From contig JAJQDP010000005.1 in the NCBI GenBank assembly GCA_021202155.1, forward strand, positions 37,260-101,259: DNA of 64,000 nt, given 5' to 3'. The notes beneath the pieces were generated by a model that worked only from the letters and a program-made list of their open reading frames with translations, was not told the origin of the DNA and did no database searches. Source of the stretch: Oscillospiraceae bacterium. GTDB lineage: Bacteria; Bacillota; Clostridia; Oscillospirales; Ruminococcaceae. Shown piece by piece: positions 17,874 to 24,603 of this stretch (positions within the stretch are counted from its first letter, which is position 1; each line of letters starts with the position of its first letter). The position numbers and the translations under genes are program-made.

Positions 17874-18060
17874 GAAACCCCTCCACCGCCGCCTTTTGCG
17901 GCGGTCCCCCTCCCCTTTCAGGGGAGGCTTTTACTGCTTCTCTCAGAAGCCTTGATAGAGGCAGTTATAGGCTCCCTCTGAAATGAAGTTCGCAAGCGTA
18001 CTTCGGGAGCTGTCAGCCGCAGGCTGACTGAGCCTACTTTCAGTAGCTTATACAGTGCCT
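17874..18060. repeat. Composite palindromic repeat invading the ecfA1 3' end
   Basis: GAAACCCCTCC, the stem CCGCCGCCTTTTGCGGCGG, and CCCCTCCCCTTTCAGGGGAGGC make up one module. About 20 bases later there is a CTCAGTC-type module: GGCTCCCTCTGAAATGAAGTTCGC, then CAGCCGCAGGCTG and ACTGAGCC. The first module fills the ecfA1-ecfA2 gap. The rest forms the last ~40 codons of ecfA1. Confidence 0.7.
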
Positions 18061-18883
18061 CATAGCACTCATCTTCATAAATAATATCTTCGGGTAGATT
18101 CACTCCGCACTCTATCAGCTCATGCGTGAGCTCGGTTACTTGCGGGACGTCGAGCCCCAGAGATTTAAGCTTCTCAACCTGTGAGAAGACCTTTTTCGGG
18201 CAGTCGTCCATGATGATGTTGCCCGAGTCCATGACAACAACCCGCTTCGCTCTTGCCGCTTCGTCCATGTAGTGGGTGATTAAAACTATGGTGACGCCGG
18301 ACTTGTTGAGTTCAGTTATCGTGGACATTATCTCCCGCCTGCCGATTGGGTCAAGCATGGCGGTCGGCTCATCTAAGACTATGCAGTCGGGCTTCATGGC
18401 TAAAACTCCCGCTATTGCAACCCTCTGCTTCTGTCCGCCGGAAAGCTTTGAGGGCGAGTGCTCTCTGTAATCATACATTCCGACCGTCTTCAAAGCCTCG
18501 TCAACCCTGCGCCTTATCTCCGACGGCTCAACGCCGATGTTTTCGAGCGCGAATGCGACGTCCTCTTCAACTATTGTCGCGACTATCTGGTTGTCCGGAT
18601 TCTGGAAGACCATCCCGACGTTACTTCTGATGTCGAAAAGCTTGTCCTCGTCGGCGGTATCCATTCCCGCGACCGTGACCTTTCCCGAGTCAGGAAGGTT
18701 TATGGCGTTCAGAAGCTTAGCCAGCGTCGACTTTCCCGAGCCATTATGCCCGAGTACCGCGACAAATTCGCCCTTGTCGATAGAGAGCGAAAGCCCGTGC
18801 AGAACCTCGTTTTTCTCGACATTCCCGTTGTCGTCCTCGGTTGTGTATGTGAATGTAACGTTGTCAATATCTATAAAACTCAT
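17918..18883 (-). CDS. ecfA1: Energy-coupling factor ATPase, EcfA1 type, with repeat-derived tail
   Basis: This 321-aa ABC ATPase is the partner of EcfA2. Walker A is GHNGSGKST (about 43-51), the signature LSGGQKQR, Walker B CIVLDEPTAMLDP and the H-loop ITHYMDE. The family usually ends at about 280 residues. Here the conserved part ends near EALYKLLK, and the following ~40 residues (GSVSLRLTAPEVRLRTSF and on) are a translation of the palindromic repeat at 17918-18060. The tail is thus a recent, probably unstructured addition. The N-terminus carries the normal FTYTTEDDNG strand. It is the first gene of ecfA1-ecfA2-ecfT-truA. Confidence 0.92.
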   Translation of the reverse strand: MSFIDIDNVTFTYTTEDDNGNVEKNEVLHGLSLSIDKGEFVAVLGHNGSGKSTLAKLLNAINLPDSGKVTVAGMDTADEDKLFDIRSNVGMVFQNPDNQIVATIVEEDVAFALENIGVEPSEIRRRVDEALKTVGMYDYREHSPSKLSGGQKQRVAIAGVLAMKPDCIVLDEPTAMLDPIGRREIMSTITELNKSGVTIVLITHYMDEAARAKRVVVMDSGNIIMDDCPKKVFSQVEKLKSLGLDVPQVTELTHELIECGVNLPEDIIYEDECYEALYKLLKVGSVSLRLTAPEVRLRTSFQREPITASIKASERSSKSLP

Positions 18884-18900
18884 TATAACCCCTTTAAGTT

Positions 18901-19115
18901 GAATGCGTAATTCGTAATGCGTAATGCGTAATTAGTCGCGCTTTGCGCGACGCGCCTCAGGCGGCTTCGCCGCCAGCTCCCGAAGCTCGCTTGCGAACTT
19001 CATTTCAGAGGGAGCCTATTTTCCTCCTATCACAGCCTCTTGATAGAGGCAGTTATAGCCTCCCCTGAAAGGGGAGGGGGACCGCCGCGCAAAGCGCAGT
19101 GGTGGAGGGGTTTAC
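18901..19115. repeat. Heptad array plus composite palindromic repeat
   Basis: 18901-18935 holds heptads (TGCGTAA, TTCGTAA). From 18936 there are GTCGCGC-tttGCGCGAC, CTCAGGCGGC-ttcGCCGCCAG and CTTGCGAACTTCATTTCAGAGGGAGCC. The GGGGAGG module follows (19043-19113), with the stem CCGCCGCGCAAAGCGCAGTGG. It runs into the stop codon of the methyltransferase gene at 19112. I see no gene in this stretch. Confidence 0.7.
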
Positions 19116-19993
19116 ACATGCCAGATAGCCGTACTCCCCGCCGGAAGCGTAAGTCCCGTCGACTCCACAGGGAGTCCTATCTCATCACTGTCAACTTTTC
19201 CTCCGAATTTCGGAACTAAGACGCTTGAGAGGATGTAGCCCATGACTGATGCCGATAATCCTGTAGTGTAGCTGTTGAGGACAAAGAAGAGCGGCTTTTC
19301 GCTCAGGACTCCTGCTGTGAGCCTGACGAGGTCATAGACGTTGTCTTCAAGCTTCCATATCTCGCCGGAAGGACCTCTCCCGTAGCTTGGCGGGTCCATG
19401 ATGACTCCCTCATAGCGGCTGGATCTCTTTATTTCGCGCCTGACGAACTTCTCGCAGTCGTCGACTATCCAGCGGATGGGTCTTTCGGAGAGACCGGACA
19501 ATGCGGCGTTCTCGCGAGCCCACTGAACCATGCCTTTTGAGGCGTCGACGTGGCAGACCTCCGCGCCCGAACCTGAGCAGGCAAGTGTCGCTCCGCCGGT
19601 GTAGGCGAAAAGGTTCAGAACCCTGACTTTATCGGTCTTCGCTCTTTCGCTGATAAGCTCTCCGGTCTTCTCCCAGTTTACAGCCTGCTCGGGAAAGAGC
19701 CCGGTGTGCTTGAAGCCGGTCGGATGAACCTTGAATTTAAGGCTTCCGAAATACTGCGAGCTGTAGCTCACGTTCCAGCTCTCGGGGAGCTTTTTTAAGT
19801 ACTCCCACTGTCCGCCGCCCTTGGTTGAGCGGTGATATACTGCGTTCGCACTCTGCCAGAGTGCAGTCTTATCCGTTTTCCAGATGACCTGCGGATCGGG
19901 TCGGATGAGCCGAATATCTTTCCAGCTCTCAAGCCTTTCTCCGTCAGATGCGTCAAGTAATCTATAATCCTTCCAGCCGTTAGCTGTTCTCAT
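19112..19993 (-). CDS. Class I SAM-dependent methyltransferase, RlmI-like
   Basis: This 293-aa methyltransferase resembles the RlmI/RlmK-type 23S rRNA m5C methyltransferases (COG1092). The SAM-binding motif is VRVLNLFAYTGGATLACSGSGAEVCHVDASKG. The catalytic-region motif is MDPPSYGRGPSGEIWK, and a conserved HTGLFPEQAVNW block precedes the SAM site. It lacks an obvious N-terminal PUA domain, so it is shorter than E. coli RlmI. The ORF track begins at 20047; I prefer the ATG at 19993 (MRTANGWKDY), which overlaps the glmM-like gene by 14 bases. It is the last gene of the ruvC-to-glmM run. The exact rRNA target is unknown. Confidence 0.78.
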   Translation of the reverse strand: MRTANGWKDYRLLDASDGERLESWKDIRLIRPDPQVIWKTDKTALWQSANAVYHRSTKGGGQWEYLKKLPESWNVSYSSQYFGSLKFKVHPTGFKHTGLFPEQAVNWEKTGELISERAKTDKVRVLNLFAYTGGATLACSGSGAEVCHVDASKGMVQWARENAALSGLSERPIRWIVDDCEKFVRREIKRSSRYEGVIMDPPSYGRGPSGEIWKLEDNVYDLVRLTAGVLSEKPLFFVLNSYTTGLSASVMGYILSSVLVPKFGGKVDSDEIGLPVESTGLTLPAGSTAIWHV

Positions 19994-21359
19994 TGCTACC
20001 CTGCTCTCCGATATGCTTCGCGACCGTCTGTGCGGCGGCTTGGGCATATTGATAAATCATCTGCTCGTCCCTGCCCTCAGCCGTAACACGAATCAGCGGC
20101 TCGGCAGTCGATTCCCTTATGTAAATTCTTCCGTCGCCCGCTAATTTCTCGGAGCAATAATCTAACATCTCCGTTATCTCGGGGACTTGCTCCCACATAT
20201 TCTTGCATTCGTGCCTTATCTTCACATCAACGTCTATCGTCGGGTAAGGTGTGAATATCGCGGCGATTTCCGAGAGCTTCCTGCCCGTCTTAGCCATCAC
20301 CTCAAGCATCCTTGCGGCGGCTAATTCGCCGTCAGCGATGTCGGGAACATTTCCGAATAAGAACCTTCCGCTCGCGTCCGCGCCCAAACTGTAGCCGTCG
20401 GTCATAAGCCTGTCGTGAATACATCTCTCCGAAACTCCTGACGCAGTAGAAGTGACGATTCCGTTGTCCTTCGCCCAGCGGAAGAAGCCAAGGTTCGTGG
20501 CTCTCGTGACGACGCAGGTGTTGGCGGAAAGTGTCTTCTCCTGCTTCATGAAATATGCAAGTGCCGCAAGCATCCTGTCCGGGTCGACCGGCTCGCCCTT
20601 TTCGTCCACCATAAGGCAACGCGAGCCGTCGCCGTCAAGTGCCACTCCGCAGTGTGCGCGGGAATCTGTGACAGCCTTGCTGAGGGCTGTCGGGTCTTCA
20701 GTCCCGCAGTCAGCGTTTATGTTGACTCCGTTTGGCGCATTATTTATAAATTTCGCGTTGATTCCGAGTCCTCTGAAGAACTTCTCAGCCGTATCATATG
20801 CCGCGCCATTCGCGCAGTCGACGACTATTCTGAGCCTTCCTAAATCCGACTGAATGTCCCGCAGGAGATGCCTGACATAGTCCCACTCGGCGTTCTTTTC
20901 AGTCAGGATGTCGCCTAAGTTCTCAGGGCTTGCATTGGGAATCTCTTCGGGAGAATCAAGAACCAGCCTCTCGATTTCATTCTCGATGCTGTCGGGGAGC
21001 TTGTCACCCGAGGCAGAGAAGATTCTGATGCCGTTGAATTCGTAGCTGTTGTGGGAAGCGGAGACCATGATTCCGGCGTCAGCACCGTACTTGACAGTTA
21101 AGTACGCTACAGCCGGCGTCGGGACGACTCCAAGGAGGTCAGCATTCCCTCCGACAGAGCAGATTCCGGCAATCAGCGATGACTCCAAAATCTTGCAGGA
21201 GGAGCGGGTGTCCTTCCCGATAAGAATTTTCGCCCGGCGATGGTTTTTCTTTGAAAGCTCACTTGCACAGGCTCTTCCGATGGCCATGGCTAATTCACAG
21301 CTTATGTCGCCAAGGGCCTCGCCCTTCACAGCACCATCAGCACCGAATAATCTTCCCAT
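19980..21359 (-). CDS. glmM: Phosphoglucosamine mutase-like protein with altered metal loop
   Basis: This 459-aa member of the alpha-D-phosphohexomutase family is closest to GlmM. GlmM converts glucosamine-6-phosphate to glucosamine-1-phosphate for cell-wall precursors. The start MGRLFGADGAVKG at 21359 is typical; the 40 extra residues in the track are not part of it. The phosphoserine loop is VSASHNS (normally SASHNP). The metal loop reads LDGDGSRCLM, where GlmM has DGDGDR, so the third acidic ligand is serine. The sugar-phosphate loop reads RESTAEPLIRV in place of RPSGTEPLIRV. These changes suggest a diverged or altered-specificity enzyme. It lies downstream of ruvB. Confidence 0.8.
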   Translation of the reverse strand: MGRLFGADGAVKGEALGDISCELAMAIGRACASELSKKNHRRAKILIGKDTRSSCKILESSLIAGICSVGGNADLLGVVPTPAVAYLTVKYGADAGIMVSASHNSYEFNGIRIFSASGDKLPDSIENEIERLVLDSPEEIPNASPENLGDILTEKNAEWDYVRHLLRDIQSDLGRLRIVVDCANGAAYDTAEKFFRGLGINAKFINNAPNGVNINADCGTEDPTALSKAVTDSRAHCGVALDGDGSRCLMVDEKGEPVDPDRMLAALAYFMKQEKTLSANTCVVTRATNLGFFRWAKDNGIVTSTASGVSERCIHDRLMTDGYSLGADASGRFLFGNVPDIADGELAAARMLEVMAKTGRKLSEIAAIFTPYPTIDVDVKIRHECKNMWEQVPEITEMLDYCSEKLAGDGRIYIRESTAEPLIRVTAEGRDEQMIYQYAQAAAQTVAKHIGEQGSNENS

Positions 21360-21384
21360 AATATCAGCCCCAGTCTTTTTTGAG

Positions 21385-22422
21385 TTATAGCATAGTCTGT
21401 CCGTCGCGCAATAAGCCCAAGTGTTTGTATGCCAAATCAGTGGCGCAACGCCCTCTTGGAGTTCTTGCGATGAAGCCAAGCTGCATTAAGTACGGCTCGC
21501 AGACATCTTCAAGCGTTACCGCCTCTTCTCCTATTGCGGAGGCAAGGGTGTCAAGACCGACCGGTCCGCCGTTGTAGCCCTTTATAATCATATTGAGCAT
21601 ACGCTTATCCATCGTGTCAAGCCCGAGGGAGTCAATCTCCATCCGGTCAAGAGCGATTTTCGCAATCTCAAGGGTAATAGTTCCGTTACCCATGACGTCG
21701 GCGAAATCGCGGACTCGCTTGAGAAGCCTGTTTGCGATTCTTGGCGTTCCTCTTGAACGCTTTGCAATCTCCATCGCGCCTTCACGGTCGCAGATGACGC
21801 CCAAAATTGTCGCCGAGCGCATGATAATCTCGCAGAGCTCTTCGTGAGTGTAGAGCTCAAGTCTCTGTGAGATTCCGAACCGGTCTCTTAAGGGAGACGT
21901 GAGCTGTCCCGCTCTCGTGGTAGCTCCTATCAGCGTAAATCTCGGTACATCAAGGCGGATAGTACGCGCACCCGCGCCCTTTCCGATGATGATGTCGACC
22001 GCGAAATCCTCCATCGCGGGGTACAGAACCTCCTCAATTTCGCGAGGAATCCGGTGAATCTCGTCTATAAAGAGGACGTCGCCCGCCTGAAGGTTCGTCA
22101 GGATTGCGACGATGTCGCCCGGCTTCGTGATAGCCGGTCCTGAAGTTATGCGTATATTAACGCCCATTTCGTGGGCAATTATCGCCGAAAGAGTGGTCTT
22201 TCCGAGTCCGGGAGGTCCATAGAGAAGGACATGGTCGAGCGGCTCTCCGCGCTTTTTCGCGGCGTCGATGTATATCTTCATGTTCTCCTTGACCTTTTCC
22301 TGACCGATGTACTCGTTCAAGGTTTTCGGTCGGAGGGAGAGCTCCGCCTCGTCGACATCCTCGGCTAAAACCTCGGTCCCGACAAGCCTTTTTTCAAGGT
22401 CAAATTCCTTTGATTCGATCAC
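21385..22422 (-). CDS. ruvB: Holliday junction branch migration helicase RuvB
   Basis: This 345-aa AAA+ motor drives branch migration of Holliday junctions with RuvA. It shows [18 protein letters not shown], Walker [10 protein letters not shown] (about 66-74), Walker B LFIDEIHR, sensor 1 [11 protein letters not shown] and the arginine-finger region PLRDRFGI. The C-terminal winged helix ([18 protein letters not shown]) is intact. Order is ruvC-ruvA-ruvB. It starts 14 bases after ruvA behind a GAGGTGAAGGAATG site. Confidence 0.97.
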   Translation of the reverse strand: MIESKEFDLEKRLVGTEVLAEDVDEAELSLRPKTLNEYIGQEKVKENMKIYIDAAKKRGEPLDHVLLYGPPGLGKTTLSAIIAHEMGVNIRITSGPAITKPGDIVAILTNLQAGDVLFIDEIHRIPREIEEVLYPAMEDFAVDIIIGKGAGARTIRLDVPRFTLIGATTRAGQLTSPLRDRFGISQRLELYTHEELCEIIMRSATILGVICDREGAMEIAKRSRGTPRIANRLLKRVRDFADVMGNGTITLEIAKIALDRMEIDSLGLDTMDKRMLNMIIKGYNGGPVGLDTLASAIGEEAVTLEDVCEPYLMQLGFIARTPRGRCATDLAYKHLGLLRDGQTML

Positions 22423-22436
22423 ATTCCTTCACCTCC

Positions 22437-23042
22437 TCAGAATCTTCCCGATGCAAGAGTCCTGAGTGCTCTCTTGATGATTTCGTCTGTTTCGAGTTCT
22501 CCCGGGCACTTCGCGACTGCCTGCGCCGACTCCGACTGGCTGTAGCCGAGTACCACCAGGGCGGCAATCGCCTCAGCCTTGTTATTGTCACCGACAGCGG
22601 CAGTAATCGCGCCGACTTCTCCGGTTTCGTCCAAGACTGCTCCCTTTGCGACCTTGTCTTTTAATTCCATAACGATTCTCTGAGCGATTTTCCCGCCGAT
22701 TCCCTTGACTTTTGAAAATGCTTTTGTATCATCCGACGCTATCGCAAGAGCGACAGAGGCTGGGGTCAGGCTTGAAAGAATCGCAAGAGCGTACTTTGCG
22801 CCGACTCCGCTGACAGAGGTGAGAAGCTTGAAGCACTCAAGCTCATCCTTCGTGAAGAAGCCGAACAAATCTATTGCGTCCTCCCGAACAGCCATGTAGG
22901 TATAGAGCGTGCAGGAGGTGAGGTTCGAGACGGATGTTATCGTGTTCATTGTTGTCTTGCAGGCATAGCCGACTCCCCCGCATTCGATGACGCAGAGGTC
23001 GGGCTCGGTGTGTATTATATTTCCGGTAAGGCTGTAAATCAT
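22437..23042 (-). CDS. ruvA: Holliday junction DNA-binding protein RuvA
   Basis: This 201-aa protein binds four-way junctions as a tetramer and loads RuvB. The N-terminal OB fold (MIYSLTGNIIHTEPDLCVIECGGVGY) is followed by tandem helix-hairpin-helix motifs (LLTSVSGVGAKYALAIL and FSKVKGIGGKIAQRIVMELKDK). After a flexible linker there is a C-terminal RuvB-binding domain (AIAALVVLGYSQSESAQAV). All three domains are normal in size. It lies between ruvC and ruvB. Confidence 0.96.
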   Translation of the reverse strand: MIYSLTGNIIHTEPDLCVIECGGVGYACKTTMNTITSVSNLTSCTLYTYMAVREDAIDLFGFFTKDELECFKLLTSVSGVGAKYALAILSSLTPASVALAIASDDTKAFSKVKGIGGKIAQRIVMELKDKVAKGAVLDETGEVGAITAAVGDNNKAEAIAALVVLGYSQSESAQAVAKCPGELETDEIIKRALRTLASGRF

Positions 23043-23072
23043 TTTTAAGTTCCGTTCTGCCGGAAACCGGCG

Positions 23073-23564
23073 TTAATTCAGTCCGAAAACCTTTGAAGTG
23101 GCGTAGTGACCGTGAGTGATGGCAAGAGCCAAGGCGTCGGCGGCATCGTCCGGCTTCGGGATTTCCTTCAAATTCAGGATTGAGCGGGTCATCTCCTGAA
23201 CCTGCTTCTTCTCCGCCCTGCCGTAGCCGACAACCGAGTTTTTGACCTGGAGCGGCGTATATTCGTAAATTTTGACACCATGCGTGTTTGCGGAAAGGAG
23301 GATAACTCCCCTTGCCTGCGCCACGTCGATGGCGGTCGTGTGGTTGGTGTTGAAGTAGAGCTTTTCAAGGGAGATAGCGTCCGGCTTGTAGGTCTCCAAG
23401 AGCTCATTCATGTCGTTATAGATGACTCCAAGTCGCTCGTCGAATTGATGGTCGGGAGTAGTTGTAATAGCACCATATCCCTTAACCAGGAAATCTCTTC
23501 CGTCATAATCCAAAACTCCGTACCCGACAATCGCATATCCCGGGTCGATTCCAAGTATCCTCAT
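23073..23564 (-). CDS. ruvC: Crossover junction endodeoxyribonuclease RuvC
   Basis: This 163-aa Holliday junction resolvase has the RNase H fold. The first catalytic aspartate is in MRILGIDPGYA, the glutamate in ISLEKLYF, and the final pair in KPDDAADALALAITH. I start at the ATG at 23564 (MRILGID) behind AGTGGGG, not at the upstream GTG of the ORF track. It is the first gene of the ruvC-ruvA-ruvB run, behind a consensus sigma-A promoter at 23623-23651. No LexA (GAAC-N4-GTTC) box is visible there. Confidence 0.95.
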   Translation of the reverse strand: MRILGIDPGYAIVGYGVLDYDGRDFLVKGYGAITTTPDHQFDERLGVIYNDMNELLETYKPDAISLEKLYFNTNHTTAIDVAQARGVILLSANTHGVKIYEYTPLQVKNSVVGYGRAEKKQVQEMTRSILNLKEIPKPDDAADALALAITHGHYATSKVFGLN

Positions 23565-23622
23565 TCTATACCCCACTTTTTAAAATACAATATTACGCCA
23601 TTTTCTACTTTTCTAAATAGTA

Positions 23623-23651
23623 ATTATAGCCCTAAATGGCGGGGATGTCAA
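23623..23651 (-). promoter_or_regulatory. Consensus sigma-A promoter of the ruvCAB run
   Basis: Minus-strand TTGACA (23651-23646) is followed after 17 bases by TATAAT (23628-23623). The surrounding GCCATTT and AAATGGC copies form an inverted repeat that could be an operator. Confidence 0.8.
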
Positions 23652-23728
23652 GCTTAAGTTATGGTAGTGCACGGTGATGACGTGCCGAAATATTCCTTTC
23701 GTATCTCCTACATAACTCGAAAAAGTCA

Positions 23729-23757
23729 TTGACAATATCGGATATATCGTGTATAAT
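23729..23757 (+). promoter_or_regulatory. Consensus sigma-A promoter with internal palindrome, HigBA-type operon
   Basis: TTGACA (23729-23734) and TATAAT (23752-23757) are spaced by 17 bases. The spacer contains the palindrome GATATATC (23741-23748) and two copies of ATATCG. The HTH antitoxin could bind there to repress its own operon. Confidence 0.75.
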
Positions 23758-23787
23758 AGTATCGTAGAGTAAATGCGGGGGATAAGT

Positions 23788-24156
23788 ATGGGAAAAATAA
23801 CGATTGAATTTTACAGTTTGCAAGATGGAACAGAACCTGTAAAAGATTTTCTTATGAGTCTTGACGTGAAAATGCGAGCGAAAATGTTGCGCTCTATTGC
23901 CTTTTTAGAGGCAAATGGTGCTGATGCAAGAGAACCCGTTTCAAAGCATCTCGGCGACGGTATATTTGAATTAAGAGCCCAATTTGGAAACAATGTAACG
24001 AGGGTGTTGTACTTCTTCTTTGTAGGAAATAAGGCAATCCTGACAAATGGATTTATAAAGAAAACGCAGAAAACACCAATCTCAGAAATCGACAAGGCAA
24101 AACGCTATAGAGCAGAGTATGCAAGCAGGGAGGATAACAATGACCAACTTCGATGA
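23788..24156 (+). CDS. higB: RelE/ParE-superfamily toxin, HigB-like
   Basis: This 122-aa protein matches the phage Gp49-like/HigB branch of RelE-type ribosome-dependent mRNA interferases. Recognisable parts are KITIEFYSLQDGTEPVKDFL at the start, KHLGDGIFELRAQFGNNVTRVLYFF in the middle (the conserved G-[IL]-[FYW]-E-L-R core), then AILTNGFIKKTQKTP. The last of these is the family's basic C-terminal motif. The ATG at 23788 is chosen because GGGGG lies just upstream; the track's ATG at 23773 would include it. Toxin first, antitoxin second and overlapping is the higBA order. It probably cleaves mRNA on the ribosome, by inference from the family. Confidence 0.85.
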   Translation: MGKITIEFYSLQDGTEPVKDFLMSLDVKMRAKMLRSIAFLEANGADAREPVSKHLGDGIFELRAQFGNNVTRVLYFFFVGNKAILTNGFIKKTQKTPISEIDKAKRYRAEYASREDNNDQLR

Positions 24157-24436
24157 TTTCTTGAATGAACAACTGAAAGATCCGGAATTCAAGGCAGAAT
24201 ATGATGCCCTTGAAGCGGAATATTCATTAATGCAGGCGATAATAGATGCAAGACGCGAGAGCGGTATCACTCAGAATGAGCTTTCTAAACGTACTGGCAT
24301 TTCTCAGAGCGATATAAGCAAGTTTGAGTGCGGGAACGGCAACCCTTCCATAAAAACGCTGAAACGCCTTGCTGCCGGTATGAACATGAGTCTGAAAATT
24401 GAGTTCAAGCCGTTGCCAAGCAGTCAGATTCAATAA
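24140..24436 (+). CDS. higA: HTH (Xre-type) antitoxin, HigA-like
   Basis: This 98-aa helix-turn-helix protein has an acidic N-terminus (NFDDFLNEQLKDPEFKAEYDALEAEY), typical of HigA antitoxins. A C-terminal Xre domain follows (RRESGITQNELSKRTGISQS, then ISKFECGNGNPSIKTLKRLA). It starts at the ATG at 24140 behind GGGAGG and overlaps the toxin gene by 17 bases, so the two are translationally coupled. It should neutralise the toxin and repress the operon promoter. A strong terminator follows 20 bases after the stop. Confidence 0.88.
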   Translation: MTNFDDFLNEQLKDPEFKAEYDALEAEYSLMQAIIDARRESGITQNELSKRTGISQSDISKFECGNGNPSIKTLKRLAAGMNMSLKIEFKPLPSSQIQ

Positions 24437-24454
24437 TGATATTTTCAGTCGGTC

Positions 24455-24478
24455 GCTCCCCACATGGGGAGCATTTTT
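24455..24478 (+). terminator. Rho-independent terminator after higBA
   Basis: GCTCCCC-acat-GGGGAGC is followed by ATTTTTCTTT. Confidence 0.9.
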
Positions 24479-24543
24479 CTTTCGCAAAAACATACTTGCT
24501 TGGTACAGTCAAATCGTCTTTTCAAAAATTGATTTCTTTTCCT

Positions 24544-24571
24544 TGACAACTGTCTCATAATCCGTTATAAT
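24544..24571 (+). promoter_or_regulatory. Sigma-A promoter of comEC
   Basis: TTGACA (24544-24549), a 16-base spacer and TATAAT (24566-24571) lie about 30 bases before the comEC start. Confidence 0.7.
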
Positions 24572-24603
24572 ATTACCATCACAAAATGAAAGGAAGTGTT
24601 CGT

